Below are positions 24,546 to 35,494 of a DNA stretch of 64,000 nucleotides, piece after piece. The notes under the pieces were generated by a model. That model ran no database searches. It saw only the letters and a program-made list of their open reading frames with translations, and was not told the DNA's origin. Each line of letters begins with the position of its first letter. The first letter of the stretch is position 1. The stretch is from Leuctra nigra (Eukaryota > Arthropoda > Insecta > Plecoptera > Leuctridae): contig CAKOGZ010000083.1 of NCBI GenBank assembly GCA_934045905.1, positions 887,001-951,000 on the forward strand, given 5' to 3'. The position numbers were made by a program, and so were the translations under genes.

Positions 24546-25592
24546 TAGGCTTATAAATAAAATTATAAAAAAGAACCCCACTCTGCCCCCTTGGAGTCGC
24601 CCGACGCTGCCCTGTCAGATTATTATATAATAAAGTTAGGTTAATACAGGTTAGCGAAGCGAGCGTAGCTGACTCATAACAAGCTTTAACCTCCATTGAC
24701 TAAAAAATGGATGAAAACCTAGGAAATGAGGAAAATCTAAGGAACATTGTTAATTGTTACATTGTTACCTTTGTAGGCTAACCTACATTGTTGGTCAATA
24801 TACATTGACAAAAAAATGGATGAAAATCTATCGGGGGTCGACCCATCAGCTTCTGAATAACATGAACAGTTAATTCCGGCGAATCGGAGAGTCTGACACA
24901 AAAAAGTGTTTCTGCACTTTTTAAGCCTCTCACCATCCACTATATAGGGTAACGTTGTCAACTCTCTTAGAGTAATAGATTCGTCACAAAGTAGGAAACA
25001 AATAAAAAAATATCAATATGAGCTACTTCTTAAGTGGCACCCCCCTATTTTTATCGAATTTTCTTAAAGCCTACACAACGTTATGCCGAGAAATGAAATA
25101 AAACACTTTTCGAAAATAATAGGCTTAACATTAACATGTAAAAAAAAATCTCCCCTCTGCCTCCTGGAGTCGCCCGACGTTGCCCGGTCAGATAATTTTA
25201 TAATAAAGTTAGGTTAGGGTAGGTTAGCGAAGCGAGCGAAGCGAGCGTAGCTGACCCTTAACAAGCTTTAACCTACAGTGACAAAAAATTGATGAAAACC
25301 TATCAGGATTGTGCCCTTCTGCTTCTGAAGGACATAAACTAAGAAATGGGGCGTATCGGAGCGTCTGACAGAAAAAAGTGTTTCTGCACTTTTTAAGCCT
25401 CTCTCCATCATCTATATGGTGTATCATTTTCAGCTCTCTAAGAGTAATAGATTCGTCACAAAGTAGGAAACAAACAAAACTTTTTCAATATGACCTACTT
25501 CTAAAGTGGCACCCCCCTGTTTTTATCGAATTTTCTTGATGCCTACACAACGTTATGCCGAGAAATGTAATAAAACACTTTTCGCAAAAAAA
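24546..25592 (+). repeat. Unit 16: alpha-beta (1047 bp)
   Basis: Alpha starts at 24546 and beta at 25120. It is the counterpart of unit 13, with the same CTCATAACAAGC and CACCATCCAC. A private TTTTCTTAAAGCC occurs at about 25061. Confidence 0.92.
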
Positions 25593-27214
25593 TAGGCTTA
25601 TAAATAAAATTATAAAAAAGAACCCCACTCTGCCCCCTTGGAGTCGCCCGACGCTGCCCTGTCAGATTATTATATAATAAAGTTAGGTTAATACAGGTTA
25701 GCGAAGCGAGCGTAGCTGACTCATCACAAGCTTTAACCTCCATTGACTAAAAAATGGATGAAAACCTAGGAAATGAGGAAAATCTAAGGAACATTGTTAA
25801 TTGTTACATTGTTACCTTTGTAGGCTAACCTACATTGTTGGTCAATATACATTGACAAAAAAATGGATGAAAATCTATCGGGGGTCGACCCATCAGCTTC
25901 TGAATAACATGAACAGTTAATTCCGGCGAATCGGAGAGTCTGACACAAAAAAGTGTTTCTGCACTTTTTAAGCCTCTCACCATCTACTATATAGGGTAAC
26001 GTTGTCAACTCTCTTAGAGTAATAGATTCGTCACAAAGTAGGAAACAAATAAAAAAATATCAATATGAGCTACTTCTAAAGTGGCACCCTCCTATTTTTA
26101 TCGAATTTTCTTGAAGCCTACACAACGTTATGCCGAGAAATGAAATAAAACACTTTTCGAAAAAAAATAGGCTTATAAATAAAATTATAAAAAAGAACCC
26201 CACTCTGCCCCCTTGGAGTCGCCCGACGCTGCCCTGTCAGATTATTATATAATAAAGTTAGGTTAATACAGGTTAGCGAAGCGAGCGTAGCTGACTCATC
26301 ACAAGCTTTAACCTCCATTGACTAAAAAATGGATGAAAACCTAGGAAATGAGGAAAATCTAAGGAACATTGTTAATTGTTACATTGTTACCTTTGTAGGC
26401 TAACCTACATTGTTGGTCAATATACATTGACAAAAAAAAGGATGAAAATCTATCGGGGGTCGACCCATCAGCTTCTGAATAACATAAACAATTAATTCCG
26501 GCGAATCGGAGAGTCTGACACAAAAAAGTGTTTCTGCACTTTTTAAGCCTCTCACCATCTACTATATAGGGTAACGTTGTCAACTCTCTTAGAGTAATAG
26601 ATTCGTCACAAAGTAGGAAACAAATAAAAAAATATCAATATGAGCTACTTCTTAAGTGGCACCCCCCTATTTTTATCGAATTTTCTTGAAGCCTACACAA
26701 CGTTATGCCGAGAAATGAAATAAAACACTTTTCGAAAATAATAGGCTTAACATTAACATGTAAAAAAAAATCTCCCCTCTGCCTCCTGGAGTCGCCCGAC
26801 GTTGCCCGGTCAGATAATTTTATAATAAAGTTAGGTTAGGGTAGGTTAGCGAAGCGAGCGAAGCGAGCGTAGCTGACCCTTAACAAGCTTTAACCTACAG
26901 TGACAAAAAATTGATGAAAACCTATTAGGATTGTGCCCTTCTGCTTCTGAAGGACATAAACTAAGAAATGCGGCGTATCGGAGCGTCTGACAGAAAAAAG
27001 TGTTTCTGCACATTTTAAGCCTCTCTCCATCAACTATATGGTGTATCATTTTCAGCTCTCTAAGAGTAATAAATTCGTCACAAAGTAGGAAACAAACAAA
27101 ACTTTTTCAATATGACCTACTTCTAAAGTGGCACCCCCCTGTTTTTATCGAATTTTCTTGATGCCTACACAACGTTATGCCGAGAAATGTAATAAAACAC
27201 TTTTCGAAAAAAAA
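25593..27214 (+). repeat. Unit 17: alpha2-beta (1622 bp)
   Basis: Alphas start at 25593 and 26168, beta at 26742. It is the counterpart of unit 14, with GGCACCCTCC and AAAAAAAAGGATG. Private changes are CATAAACAATTAATT and CCTATTAGGATTG. Confidence 0.93.
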
Positions 27215-27869
27215 TAGGATTATAAATAAAATTATAAAAAAGAACCCCACTCTGCCCCCTTGGAGTCGCCCGACGCTGCCCTGTCAGATTATTATATAAT
27301 AAAGTTAGGTTAATACAGGTTAGCGAAGCGAGCGTAGCTGACTCATCACAAGCTTTAACCTCCATTGACTAAAAAATGGATGAAAACCTAGGAAATGAGG
27401 AAAATCTAAGGAACATTGTTAATTGTTACATTGTTAACTTTGTAGGCTAACCTACATTGTTGGTCAATATACATTGACAAAAAAATGGATGAAAATCTAT
27501 CGGGGGTCGACCCATCAGCTTCTGAATAACATGAACAGTTAATTCCGGCGAATCGGAGAGTCTGACATAAAAAAGTGTTTCTGCACTTTTTAAGCCTCTC
27601 ACCATCTACTATATAGGGTAACGTTGTCAACTCTCTTAGAGTAATAGATTCGTCACAAAGTAGGAAACAAATAAAAAAATATCAATATGAGCTACTTCTA
27701 AAGTGGCACCCCCCTATTTTTATCGAATTTTCTTGAAGCCTACACAACGTTATGCCGAGAAATGAAATAAAACACTTTTCGAAAATAATAGGCTTATAAA
27801 TAAAATTATAAAAAAGAACCCCACTCTGCCCCCTTGGAGTCGCCCGACGCTGCCCTGTCAGATTATTAT

Positions 27870-27873
27870 ATAA
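27870..27873. other. Target-site duplication, left (ATAA)
   Basis: The undisturbed alpha reads TTATTATATAATAAAG. Here the sequence up to ATAA precedes the element, and ATAA resumes after it. Confidence 0.8.
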
Positions 27874-28526
27874 GGCTCATTCCATTCTACTTCACCCAAA
27901 GTCGTTGCGCCTAGAATTTTGATTTTTTTTATATTTTGCACAGTTGTTCCTACATATAAGCTGATGTCAAATCTCTAGTTTCAGTTCGTTTCAAGTCGGA
28001 GTACTCAAATTACGTGTAATTAAAGATGGCGCGGACGGGAAAATCGGTGTTTTTAAGCTTCCAGGAGAAATGCTGCCATTTCCATACTATTCAAGTTAAC
28101 AGAACGATCTTTGCGGCGTTTTGTTCATAAAAGATCGGTCTATAATTATGTTATTTACAATTTTGCTGTATATGGAACCCTTCATAATGTAATTTGCCCT
28201 CAAACTTTGACTAAAATTCTTAAATTTTTCCAATATTTGAGGCATGATTATGAATAGAAGGAAGTGATGGTTCAAATACCCAATTTTATTTTAGTTTCAC
28301 CTTATATGTTAGAATAGATTTTCACACTTCATTGTTAGTTTTTATTAATTGTTTTTTACAAAAAAAAAGTCAAAACCCTAAAAAGTACAATTTTTGGTCC
28401 CATTTTCCTCAGGCGGGGGACCAGATAAAAATTTCCGCTCAACGGCAAAATAACCAGCATTACTTGATGTATAATTGCTGCAAGTTTGGACTTGTTTTTT
28501 TAACGGGTGCGGAAATGCATTTTCGC
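27874..28526 (+). repeat. Left inverted arm of foldback element
   Basis: Pairs with 28541-29193. By eye the outermost bases match perfectly up to the GATGTC/GATATC difference at about 27966. Differences become denser toward the centre, where the last 20 bases contain two mismatches. Confidence 0.9.
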
Positions 28527-28540
28527 ACCTGGAAATGCAC

Positions 28541-29193
28541 GCGAAAATTCATTTCCACACCCGTTAAAAAAACAAGTCCAAACTAGCAGCAATTATACAT
28601 CAAGTAATGCTGGTTATTTTGCCGTTGAGCGCAAATTTTTATCTGGTCCCCCACCTGAGGAAAATGCGACCAAAAATGGTACTTTTTAGGGTTTTGACTT
28701 TTTTTTGGTAAAAAACAATTAATAAAAACTAACATTGAAGTGTGAAAATCTATTCTTACATATAAGGTGAAACTAAAATAAAATTCGGTGTTTGAACCAT
28801 CACTCCCTTCTATTCATAATCATGCCTCAAATATTGGAAAAATTTAAGAATTTTAGTCAAAGTTTGAGGGCAAATTACATTATGAAGGGTTCCATATACA
28901 GCAAAATTGTAAATAACATAATTATAGACCGATCTTTTATGAACAAAACGCCGTAAAGATCGTTCTGTTAACTTGAATAGTATGGAAATGGCAGCATTTC
29001 TCCTGGAAGCTTAAAAACACTGATTTTCCCGTCCGCGCCATCTTTAATTACACGTAATTTGAGTACGCCGACTTGAAACGAACTTAAACTAGAGATTTGA
29101 TATCAGCTTATATGTAGGAACAACTGTGCAAAATATAAAAAAAATCAAAATTCTAGGCGCAACGACTTTGGGTGAAGTAGAATGGAATGAGCC
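28541..29193 (-). repeat. Right inverted arm of foldback element
   Basis: Reverse complement of 27874-28526 at about 97% with no length difference. A single-stranded copy or a transcript across both arms could fold into a stem of about 650 bp. Confidence 0.9.
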
Positions 29194-29197
29194 ATAA
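29194..29197. other. Target-site duplication, right (ATAA)
   Basis: Second copy of ATAA, followed by TAAAGTAAGG, which continues the interrupted alpha. Confidence 0.8.
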
Positions 29198-30159
29198 TAA
29201 AGTAAGGTTAATACAGGTTAGCGAAGCGAGCGTAGCTGACTCATCACAAGCTTTAACCTCCATTGACTAAAAAATGGATGAAAACCTAGGAAATGAGGAA
29301 AATCTAAGGAACATTGTTAATTGTTACATTGTTACCTTTGTAGGCTAACCTACATTGTTGGTCAATATACATTGACAAAAAAATGGATGAAAATCTATCG
29401 GGGGTCGACCCATCAGCTTCTGAATAACATAAACAGTTAATTCCGGCGAATCGGAGAGTCTGACACAAAAAAGTGTTTCTGCACTTTTTAAGCCTCTCAC
29501 CATCTACTATATAGGGTAACGTTGTCAACTCTCTTAGAGTAATAGATTCGTCACAAAGTAGGAAACAAATAAAAAAATATCAATATGAGCTACTTCTTAA
29601 GTGGCACCCCCCTATTTTTATCGAATTTTCTTGAAGCCTACACAACGTTATGCCGAGAAATGAAATAAAACACTTTTCGAAAATAATAGGCTTAACATTA
29701 ACATGTAAAAAAAAATCTCCCCTCTGCCTCCTGGAGTCGCCCGACGTTGCCCGGTCAGATAATTTTATAATAAAGTTAGGTTAGGGTAGGTTAGCGAAGC
29801 GAGCGAAGCGAGCGTAGCTGACCCTTAACAAGCTTTAACCTACAGTGACAAAAAATTGATGAAAACCTATCAGGATTGTGCCCTTCTGCTTCTGAAGGAC
29901 ATAAACTAAGAAATGGGGCGTATTGGAGCGTCTGACAAAAAAAAGTGTTTCTGCACTTTTTAAGCCTCTCTCCATCATCTATATGGTGTATCATTTTCAG
30001 CTCTCTAAGAGTAATAGATTCGTCACAAAGTAGGAAACAAACAAAACTTTTTCAATATGACCTACTTCTAAAGTGGCACCCCCCTGTTTTTATCGAATTT
30101 TCTTGATGCCTACACAACGTTATGCCGAGAAATGTAATAAAACACTTTTCGCAAAAAAA

Positions 30160-31781
30160 TAGGCTTATAAATAAAATTATAAAAAAGAACCCCACTCTGC
30201 CCCCTTGGAGTCGCCCGACGCTGCCCTGTCAGATTATTATATAATAAAGTTAGGTTAATACAGGTTAGCCAAGCGAGCGTAGCTGACTCATCACAAGCTT
30301 TAACCTCCATTGACTAAAAAATGGATGAAAACCTAGGAAATGAGGAAAATCTAAGGAACATTGTTAATTGTTACATTGTTACCTTTGTAGGCTAACCTAC
30401 ATTGTTGGTCAATATACATTGACAAAAAAATGGATGAAAATCTATCGGGGGTCGACCCATCAGCTTCTGAATAACATGAACAGTTAATTCCGGCGAATCG
30501 GAGAGTCTGACACAAAAAAGTGTTTCTGCACTTTTTAAGCCTCTCACCATCTACTATATAGGGTAACGTTGTCAACTCTCTTAGAGTAATAGATTCGTCA
30601 CAAAGTAGGAAACAAATAAAAAAATATCAATATGAGCTACTTCTAAAGTGGCACCCTCCTATTTTTATCGAATTTTCTTGAAGCCTACACAACGTTATGC
30701 CGAGAAATGAAATAAAACACTTTTCGAAAAAAAATAGGCTTATAAATAAAATTATAAAAAAGAACCCCACTCTGCCCCCTTGGAGTCGCCCGACGCTGCC
30801 CTGTCAGATTATTATATAATAAAGTTAGGTTAATACAGGTTAGCGAAGCGAGCGTAGCTGACTCATCACAAGCTTTAACCTCCATTGACTAAAAAATGGA
30901 TGAAAACCTAGGAAATGAGGAAAATCTAAGGAACATTGTTAATTGTTACATTGTTACCTTTGTAGGCTAACCTACATTGTTGGTCAATATACATTGACAA
31001 AAAAATGGATGAAAATCTATCGGGGGTCGACCCATCAGCTTCTGAATAACATAAACAGTTAATTCCGGCGAATCGGAGAGTCTGACACAAAAAAGTGTTT
31101 CTGCACTTTTTAAGCCTCTCACCATCTACTATATAGGGTAACGTTGTCAACTCTCTTAGAGTAATAGATTCGTCACAAAGTAGGAAACAAATAAAAAAAT
31201 ATCAATATGAGCTACTTCTTAAGTGGCACCCCCCTATTTTTATCGAATTTTCTTGAAGCCTACACAACGTTATGCCGAGAAATGAAATAAAAAACTTTTC
31301 GAAAATAATAGGCTTAACATTAACATGTAAAAAAAAATCTCCCCTCTGCCTCCTGGAGTCGCCCGACGTTGCCCGGTCAGATAATTTTATAATAAAGTTA
31401 GGTTAGGGTAGGTTAGCGAAGCGAGCGAAGCGAGCGTAGCTGACCCTTAACAAGCTTTAACCTACAGTGACAAAAAATTGATGAAAACCTATCAGGATTG
31501 TGCCCTTCTGCTTCTGAAGGACATAAACTAAGAAATGGGGCGTATCGGAGCGTCTGACAGAAAAAAGTGTTTCTGCACTTTTTAAGCCTCTCTCCATCAT
31601 CTATATGGTGTATCATTTTCAGCTCTCTAAGAGTAATAGATTCGTCACAAAGTAGGAAACAAACAAAACTTTTTCAATATGACCTACTTCTAAAGTGGCA
31701 CCCCCCTGTTTTTATCGAATTTTCTTGATGCCTACACAACGTTATGCCGAGAAATGTAATAAAACACTTTTCGCAAAAAAA
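30160..31781 (+). repeat. Unit 19: alpha2-beta (1622 bp)
   Basis: Alphas start at 30160 and 30735, beta at 31309. It has GGCACCCTCC (about 30652) like units 14 and 17, and a private AGGTTAGCCAAGCGAG (about 30262). The beta is the AAATGGGGCG subtype. Confidence 0.93.
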
Positions 31782-32828
31782 TAGGCTTATAAATAAAATT
31801 ATAAAAAAGAACCCCACTCTGCCCCCTTGGAGTCGCCCGACGCTGCCCTGTCAGATTATTATATAATAAAGTTAGGTTAATACAGGTTAGCGAAGCGAGC
31901 GTAGCTGACTCATCACAAGCTTTAACCTCCATTGACTAAAAAATGGATGAAAACCTAGGAAATGAGGAAAATCTAAGGAACATTGTTAATTGTTACATTG
32001 TTACCTTTGTAGGCTAACCTACATTGTTGGTCAATATACATTGACAAAAAAATGGATGAAAATCTATCGGGGGTCGACCCATCAGCTTCTGAATAACATA
32101 AACAGTTAATTCCGGCGAATCGGAGAGTCTGACACAAAAAAGTGTTTCTGCACTTTTTAAGCCTCTCACCATCTACTATATAGGGTAACGTTGTCAACTC
32201 TCTTAGAGTAATAGATTCGTCACAAAGTAGGAAACAAATAAAAAAATATCAATATGAGCTACTTCTTAAGTGGCACCCCCCTATTTTTATCGAATTTTCT
32301 TGAAGCCTACACAACGTTATGCCGAGAAATGAAATAAAACACTTTTCGAAAATAATAGGCTTAACATTAACATGTAAAAAAAAATCTCCCCTCTGCCTCC
32401 TGGAGTCGCCCGACGTTGCCCGGTCAGATAATTTTATAATAAAGTTAGGTTAGGGTAGGTTAGCGAAGCGAGCGAAGCGAGCGTAGCTGACCCTTAACAA
32501 GCTTTAACCTACAGTGACAAAAAATTGATGAAAACCTATCAGGATTGTGCCCTTCTGCTTCTGAAGGACATAAACTAAGAAATGCGGCGTATCGGAGCGT
32601 CTGACAGAAAAAAGTGTTTCTGCACATTTTAAGCCTCTCTCCATCAACTATATGGTGTATCATTTTCAGCTCTCTAAGAGTAATAAATTCGTCACAAAGT
32701 AGGAAACAAACAAAACTTTTTCAATATGACCTACTTCTAAAGTGGCACCCCCCTGTTTTTATCGAATTTTCTTGATGCCTACACAACGTTATGCCGAGAA
32801 ATGTAATAAAACACTTTTCGAAAAAAAA
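31782..32828 (+). repeat. Unit 20: alpha-beta (1047 bp)
   Basis: Alpha starts at 31782 and beta at 32356. The alpha has the pre-beta markers CATAAACAG and CTTCTTAAG. The beta is the CACATTTTAAG subtype. Confidence 0.92.
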
Positions 32829-34448
32829 TAGGCTTATAAATAAAATTATAAAAAAGAACCCCACTCTGCCCCCTTGGAGTCGCCCGACGCTGCCCTGTCA
32901 GATTATTATATAATAAAGTTAGGTTAATACAGGTTAGCGAAGCGAGCGTAGCTGACTCATCACAAGCTTTAACCTCCATTGACTAAAAAATGGATGAAAA
33001 CCTAGGAAATGAGGAAAATCTAAGGAACATTGTTAATTGTTACATTGTTACCTTTGTAGGCTAACCTACATTGTTGGTCAATATACATTGACAAAAAAAT
33101 GGATGAAAATCTATCGGGGGTCGACCCATCAGCTATTGAATATCATGAACAGTTAATTCCGGCGAATCGGAGAGTCTGACATAAAAAAGTGTTTCTGCAC
33201 TTTTTAAGCCTCTCACCATCTACTATATAGGGTAACGTTGTCAACTCTCTTAGAGTAATAGATTCGTCACAAAGTAGGAAACAAATAAAAAAATATCAAT
33301 ATGAGCTACTTCTAAAGTGGCACCCCCCTATTTTTATCGAATTTTCTTGAAGCCTACACAACGTTATGCCGAGAAATGAAATAAAACACTTTTCGAAAAT
33401 AATAGGCTTATAAATAAAATTATAAAAAAGAACCCCACTCTGCCCCCTTGGAGTCGCCCGACGCTGCCCTGTCAGATTATTATATAATAAAGTAAGGTTA
33501 ATACAGGTTAGCGAAGCGAGCGTAGCTGACTCATCACAAGCTTTAACCTCCATTGACTAAAAAATGGATGAAAACCTAGGAAATGAGGAAAATCTAAGGA
33601 ACATTGTTAATTGTTACATTGTTACCTTTGTAGGCTAACCTACATTGTTGGTCAATATACATTGACAAAAAAATGGATGAAAATCTATCGGGGGTCGACC
33701 CATCAGCTTCTGAATAACATAAACAGTTAATTCCGGCGAATCGGAGAGTCTGACACAAAAACGTGTTTCTGCACTTTTTAAGCCTCTCACCATCTACTAT
33801 ATAGGGTAACGTTGTCAACTCTCTTAGAGTAATAGATTCGTCACAAAGTAGGAAACAAATAAAAAAATATCAATATGAGCTACTTCTTAAGTGGCACCCC
33901 CCTATTTTTATCGAATTTTCTTGAAGCCTACACAACGTTATGCCGAGAAATGAAATAAAACACTTTTCGAAAATAATAGGCTTAACATTAACATGTAAAA
34001 AAAAATCTCCCCTCTGCCTCCTGGAGTCGCCCGACGTTGCCCGGTCAGATAATTTTATAATAAAGTTAGGTTAGGGTAGGTTAGCGAAGCGAGCGAAGCG
34101 AGCGTAGCTGACCCTTAACAAGCTTTAACCTACAGTGACAAAAAATTGATGAAAACCTATCAGGATTGTTCCCTTCTGTTTCTGAAGGACATAAACTAAG
34201 AAATGCGGCGTATCGGAGCGTCTGACATAAAAAAGTGTTTCTGCACTTTTTAAGCCTCTCACCATCTACTATATAGGGTAACGTTGTCAACTCTCTTAGA
34301 GTAATAGATTCGTCACAAAGTAGGAAACAAATAAAAAAATATCAATATGAGCTACTTCTAAAGTGGCACCCCCCTATTTTTATCGAATTTTCTTGAAGCC
34401 TACACAACGTTATGCCGAGAAATGAAATAAAACACTTTTCGAAAATAA
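32829..34448 (+). repeat. Unit 21: alpha2-beta (1620 bp) with chimeric beta
   Basis: Alphas start at 32829 and 33403, beta at 33977. The first alpha has CAGCTATTGAATATCATG (about 33130). The beta switches to alpha sequence in its second half. Confidence 0.92.
33977..34448 (+). repeat. Chimeric monomer: beta 5' half, alpha 3' half
   Basis: Bases to about 34224 are beta (CTCCCCTCTGCC, two GCGAAGCGA, GGATTGTTCCCTTCTG). From CTGACATAAAAAAGTG onward it is alpha-type (CTCACCATCTACTATATAGG, AACAAATAAAAAAATATC, TTGAAGCC). The switch lies near the conserved hairpin. The same chimera recurs at 37218 and 38264. Confidence 0.85.
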
Positions 34449-35494
34449 TAGGCTTATAAATAAAATTATAAAAAAGAACCCCACATGGCCCCCTTGGAGT
34501 CGCCCGACGCTGCCCTGTCAGATTATTATATAATAAAGTAAGGTTAATACAGGTTAGCGAAGCGAGCGTAGCTGACTCATCACAAGCTTTAACCTCCATT
34601 GACTAAAAAATGGATGAAAACCTAGGAAATGAGGAAAATCTAAGGAACATTGTTAATTGTTACATTGTTACCTTTGTAGGCTAACCTACATTGTTGGTCA
34701 ATATACATTGACAAAAAAATGGATGAAAATCTATCGGGGGTCGACCCATCAGCTTCTGAATAACATAAACAGTTAATTCCGGCGAATCGGAGAGTCTGAC
34801 ACAAAAAAGTGTTTCTGCACTTTTTAAGCCTCTCACCATCTACTATATAGGGTAACGTTGTCAACTCTCTTAGAGTAATAGATTCGTCACAAAGAAGGAA
34901 ACAAATAAAAAAATATCAATATGAGCTACTTCTTAAGTGGCACCCCCCTATTTTTATCGAATTTTCTTGAAGCCTACACAACGTTATACCGAGAAATGAA
35001 ATAAAACACTTTTCGAAAATAATAGGCTTAACATTAACATGTAAAAAAAAATCTCCCCTCTGCCTCCTGGAGTCGCCCGACGTTGCCCGGTCAGATAATT
35101 TTATAATAAAGTTAGGTTAGGGTAGGTTAGCGAAGCGAGCGAAGCGAGCGTAGCTGACCCTTAACAAGCTTTAACCTACAGTGACAAAAAATTGATGAAA
35201 ACCTATCAGGATTGTGCCCTTCTGCTTCTGAAGGACATAAACTAAGAAATGCGGCGTATCGGAGCGTCTGACAGAAAAAAGTGTTTCTGCACTTTTTAAG
35301 CCTCTCTCCATCAACTATATGGTGTATCATTTTCAGCTCTCTAAGAGTAATAGATTCGTCACAAAGTAGGAAATAAACAAAACTTTTTCAATATGACCTA
35401 CTTCTAAAGTGGCACCCCCCTGTTTTTATCGAATTTTCTTGATGCCTACACAACGTTATGCCGAGAAATGAAATAAAACACTTTTCGAAAATAA
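34449..35494 (+). repeat. Unit 22: alpha-beta (1046 bp)
   Basis: Alpha starts at 34449 and beta at 35023. Private changes are CCCACATGGCCCCC (about 34481), AAAGAAGGAAAC (about 34892) and ACGTTATACC. It is the first unit of the 4287-bp super-repeat. Confidence 0.92.

Larger units (their letters stand above)
18636..27214 (+). repeat. 4290-bp super-repeat, two tandem copies
   Basis: Units 12-14 (18636-22925) and 15-17 (22926-27214) have the same order: alpha2-beta, alpha-beta, alpha2-beta. Their shared position-specific variants are GATTATAAAT, CTCATAACAAGC, GGCACCCTCC and AAAAAAAAGGATG. Each spans 4290 or 4289 bp. A rearranged third copy follows, in which an alpha-beta is missing after unit 18 and one is present later as unit 20. 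Confidence 0.85.
27874..29193. mobile_element. 1320-bp foldback (full-length inverted-repeat) DNA element, non-autonomous
   Basis: The element starts GGCTCATTCC and ends with the exact complement GGAATGAGCC. Its arms, 27874-28526 and 28541-29193, are each 653 bp and align without gaps. I counted about 18 mismatches by eye, roughly 97% identity, around a 14-bp centre. ATAA precedes and follows it, while uninterrupted alphas have one copy, so a 4-bp target-site duplication is the simplest reading. A 3-bp TAA duplication with one extra terminal A is also possible. There is no satellite sequence inside and no plausible transposase; the small open frames inside are incidental. Superfamily is unassigned. 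It would depend on a transposase supplied from elsewhere. Confidence 0.9.
27215..30159 (+). repeat. Unit 18: alpha2-beta interrupted by foldback element
   Basis: Alphas start at 27215 and 27789, beta at 29687. The second alpha is split by the 1320-bp element plus a 4-bp target duplication. Removing those 1324 bp gives 1621 bp, the normal alpha2-beta length. The unit has the GATTATAAAT and GTTAACTTTG markers of units 10, 12 and 15. Confidence 0.93.

Noticed and set aside
28332..28689. Two plus-strand frames of 84 and 60 residues inside the foldback element
   Set aside because: They overlap in different frames, lie across the inverted-repeat centre, and show no transposase motif. They are expected by chance in a palindrome.
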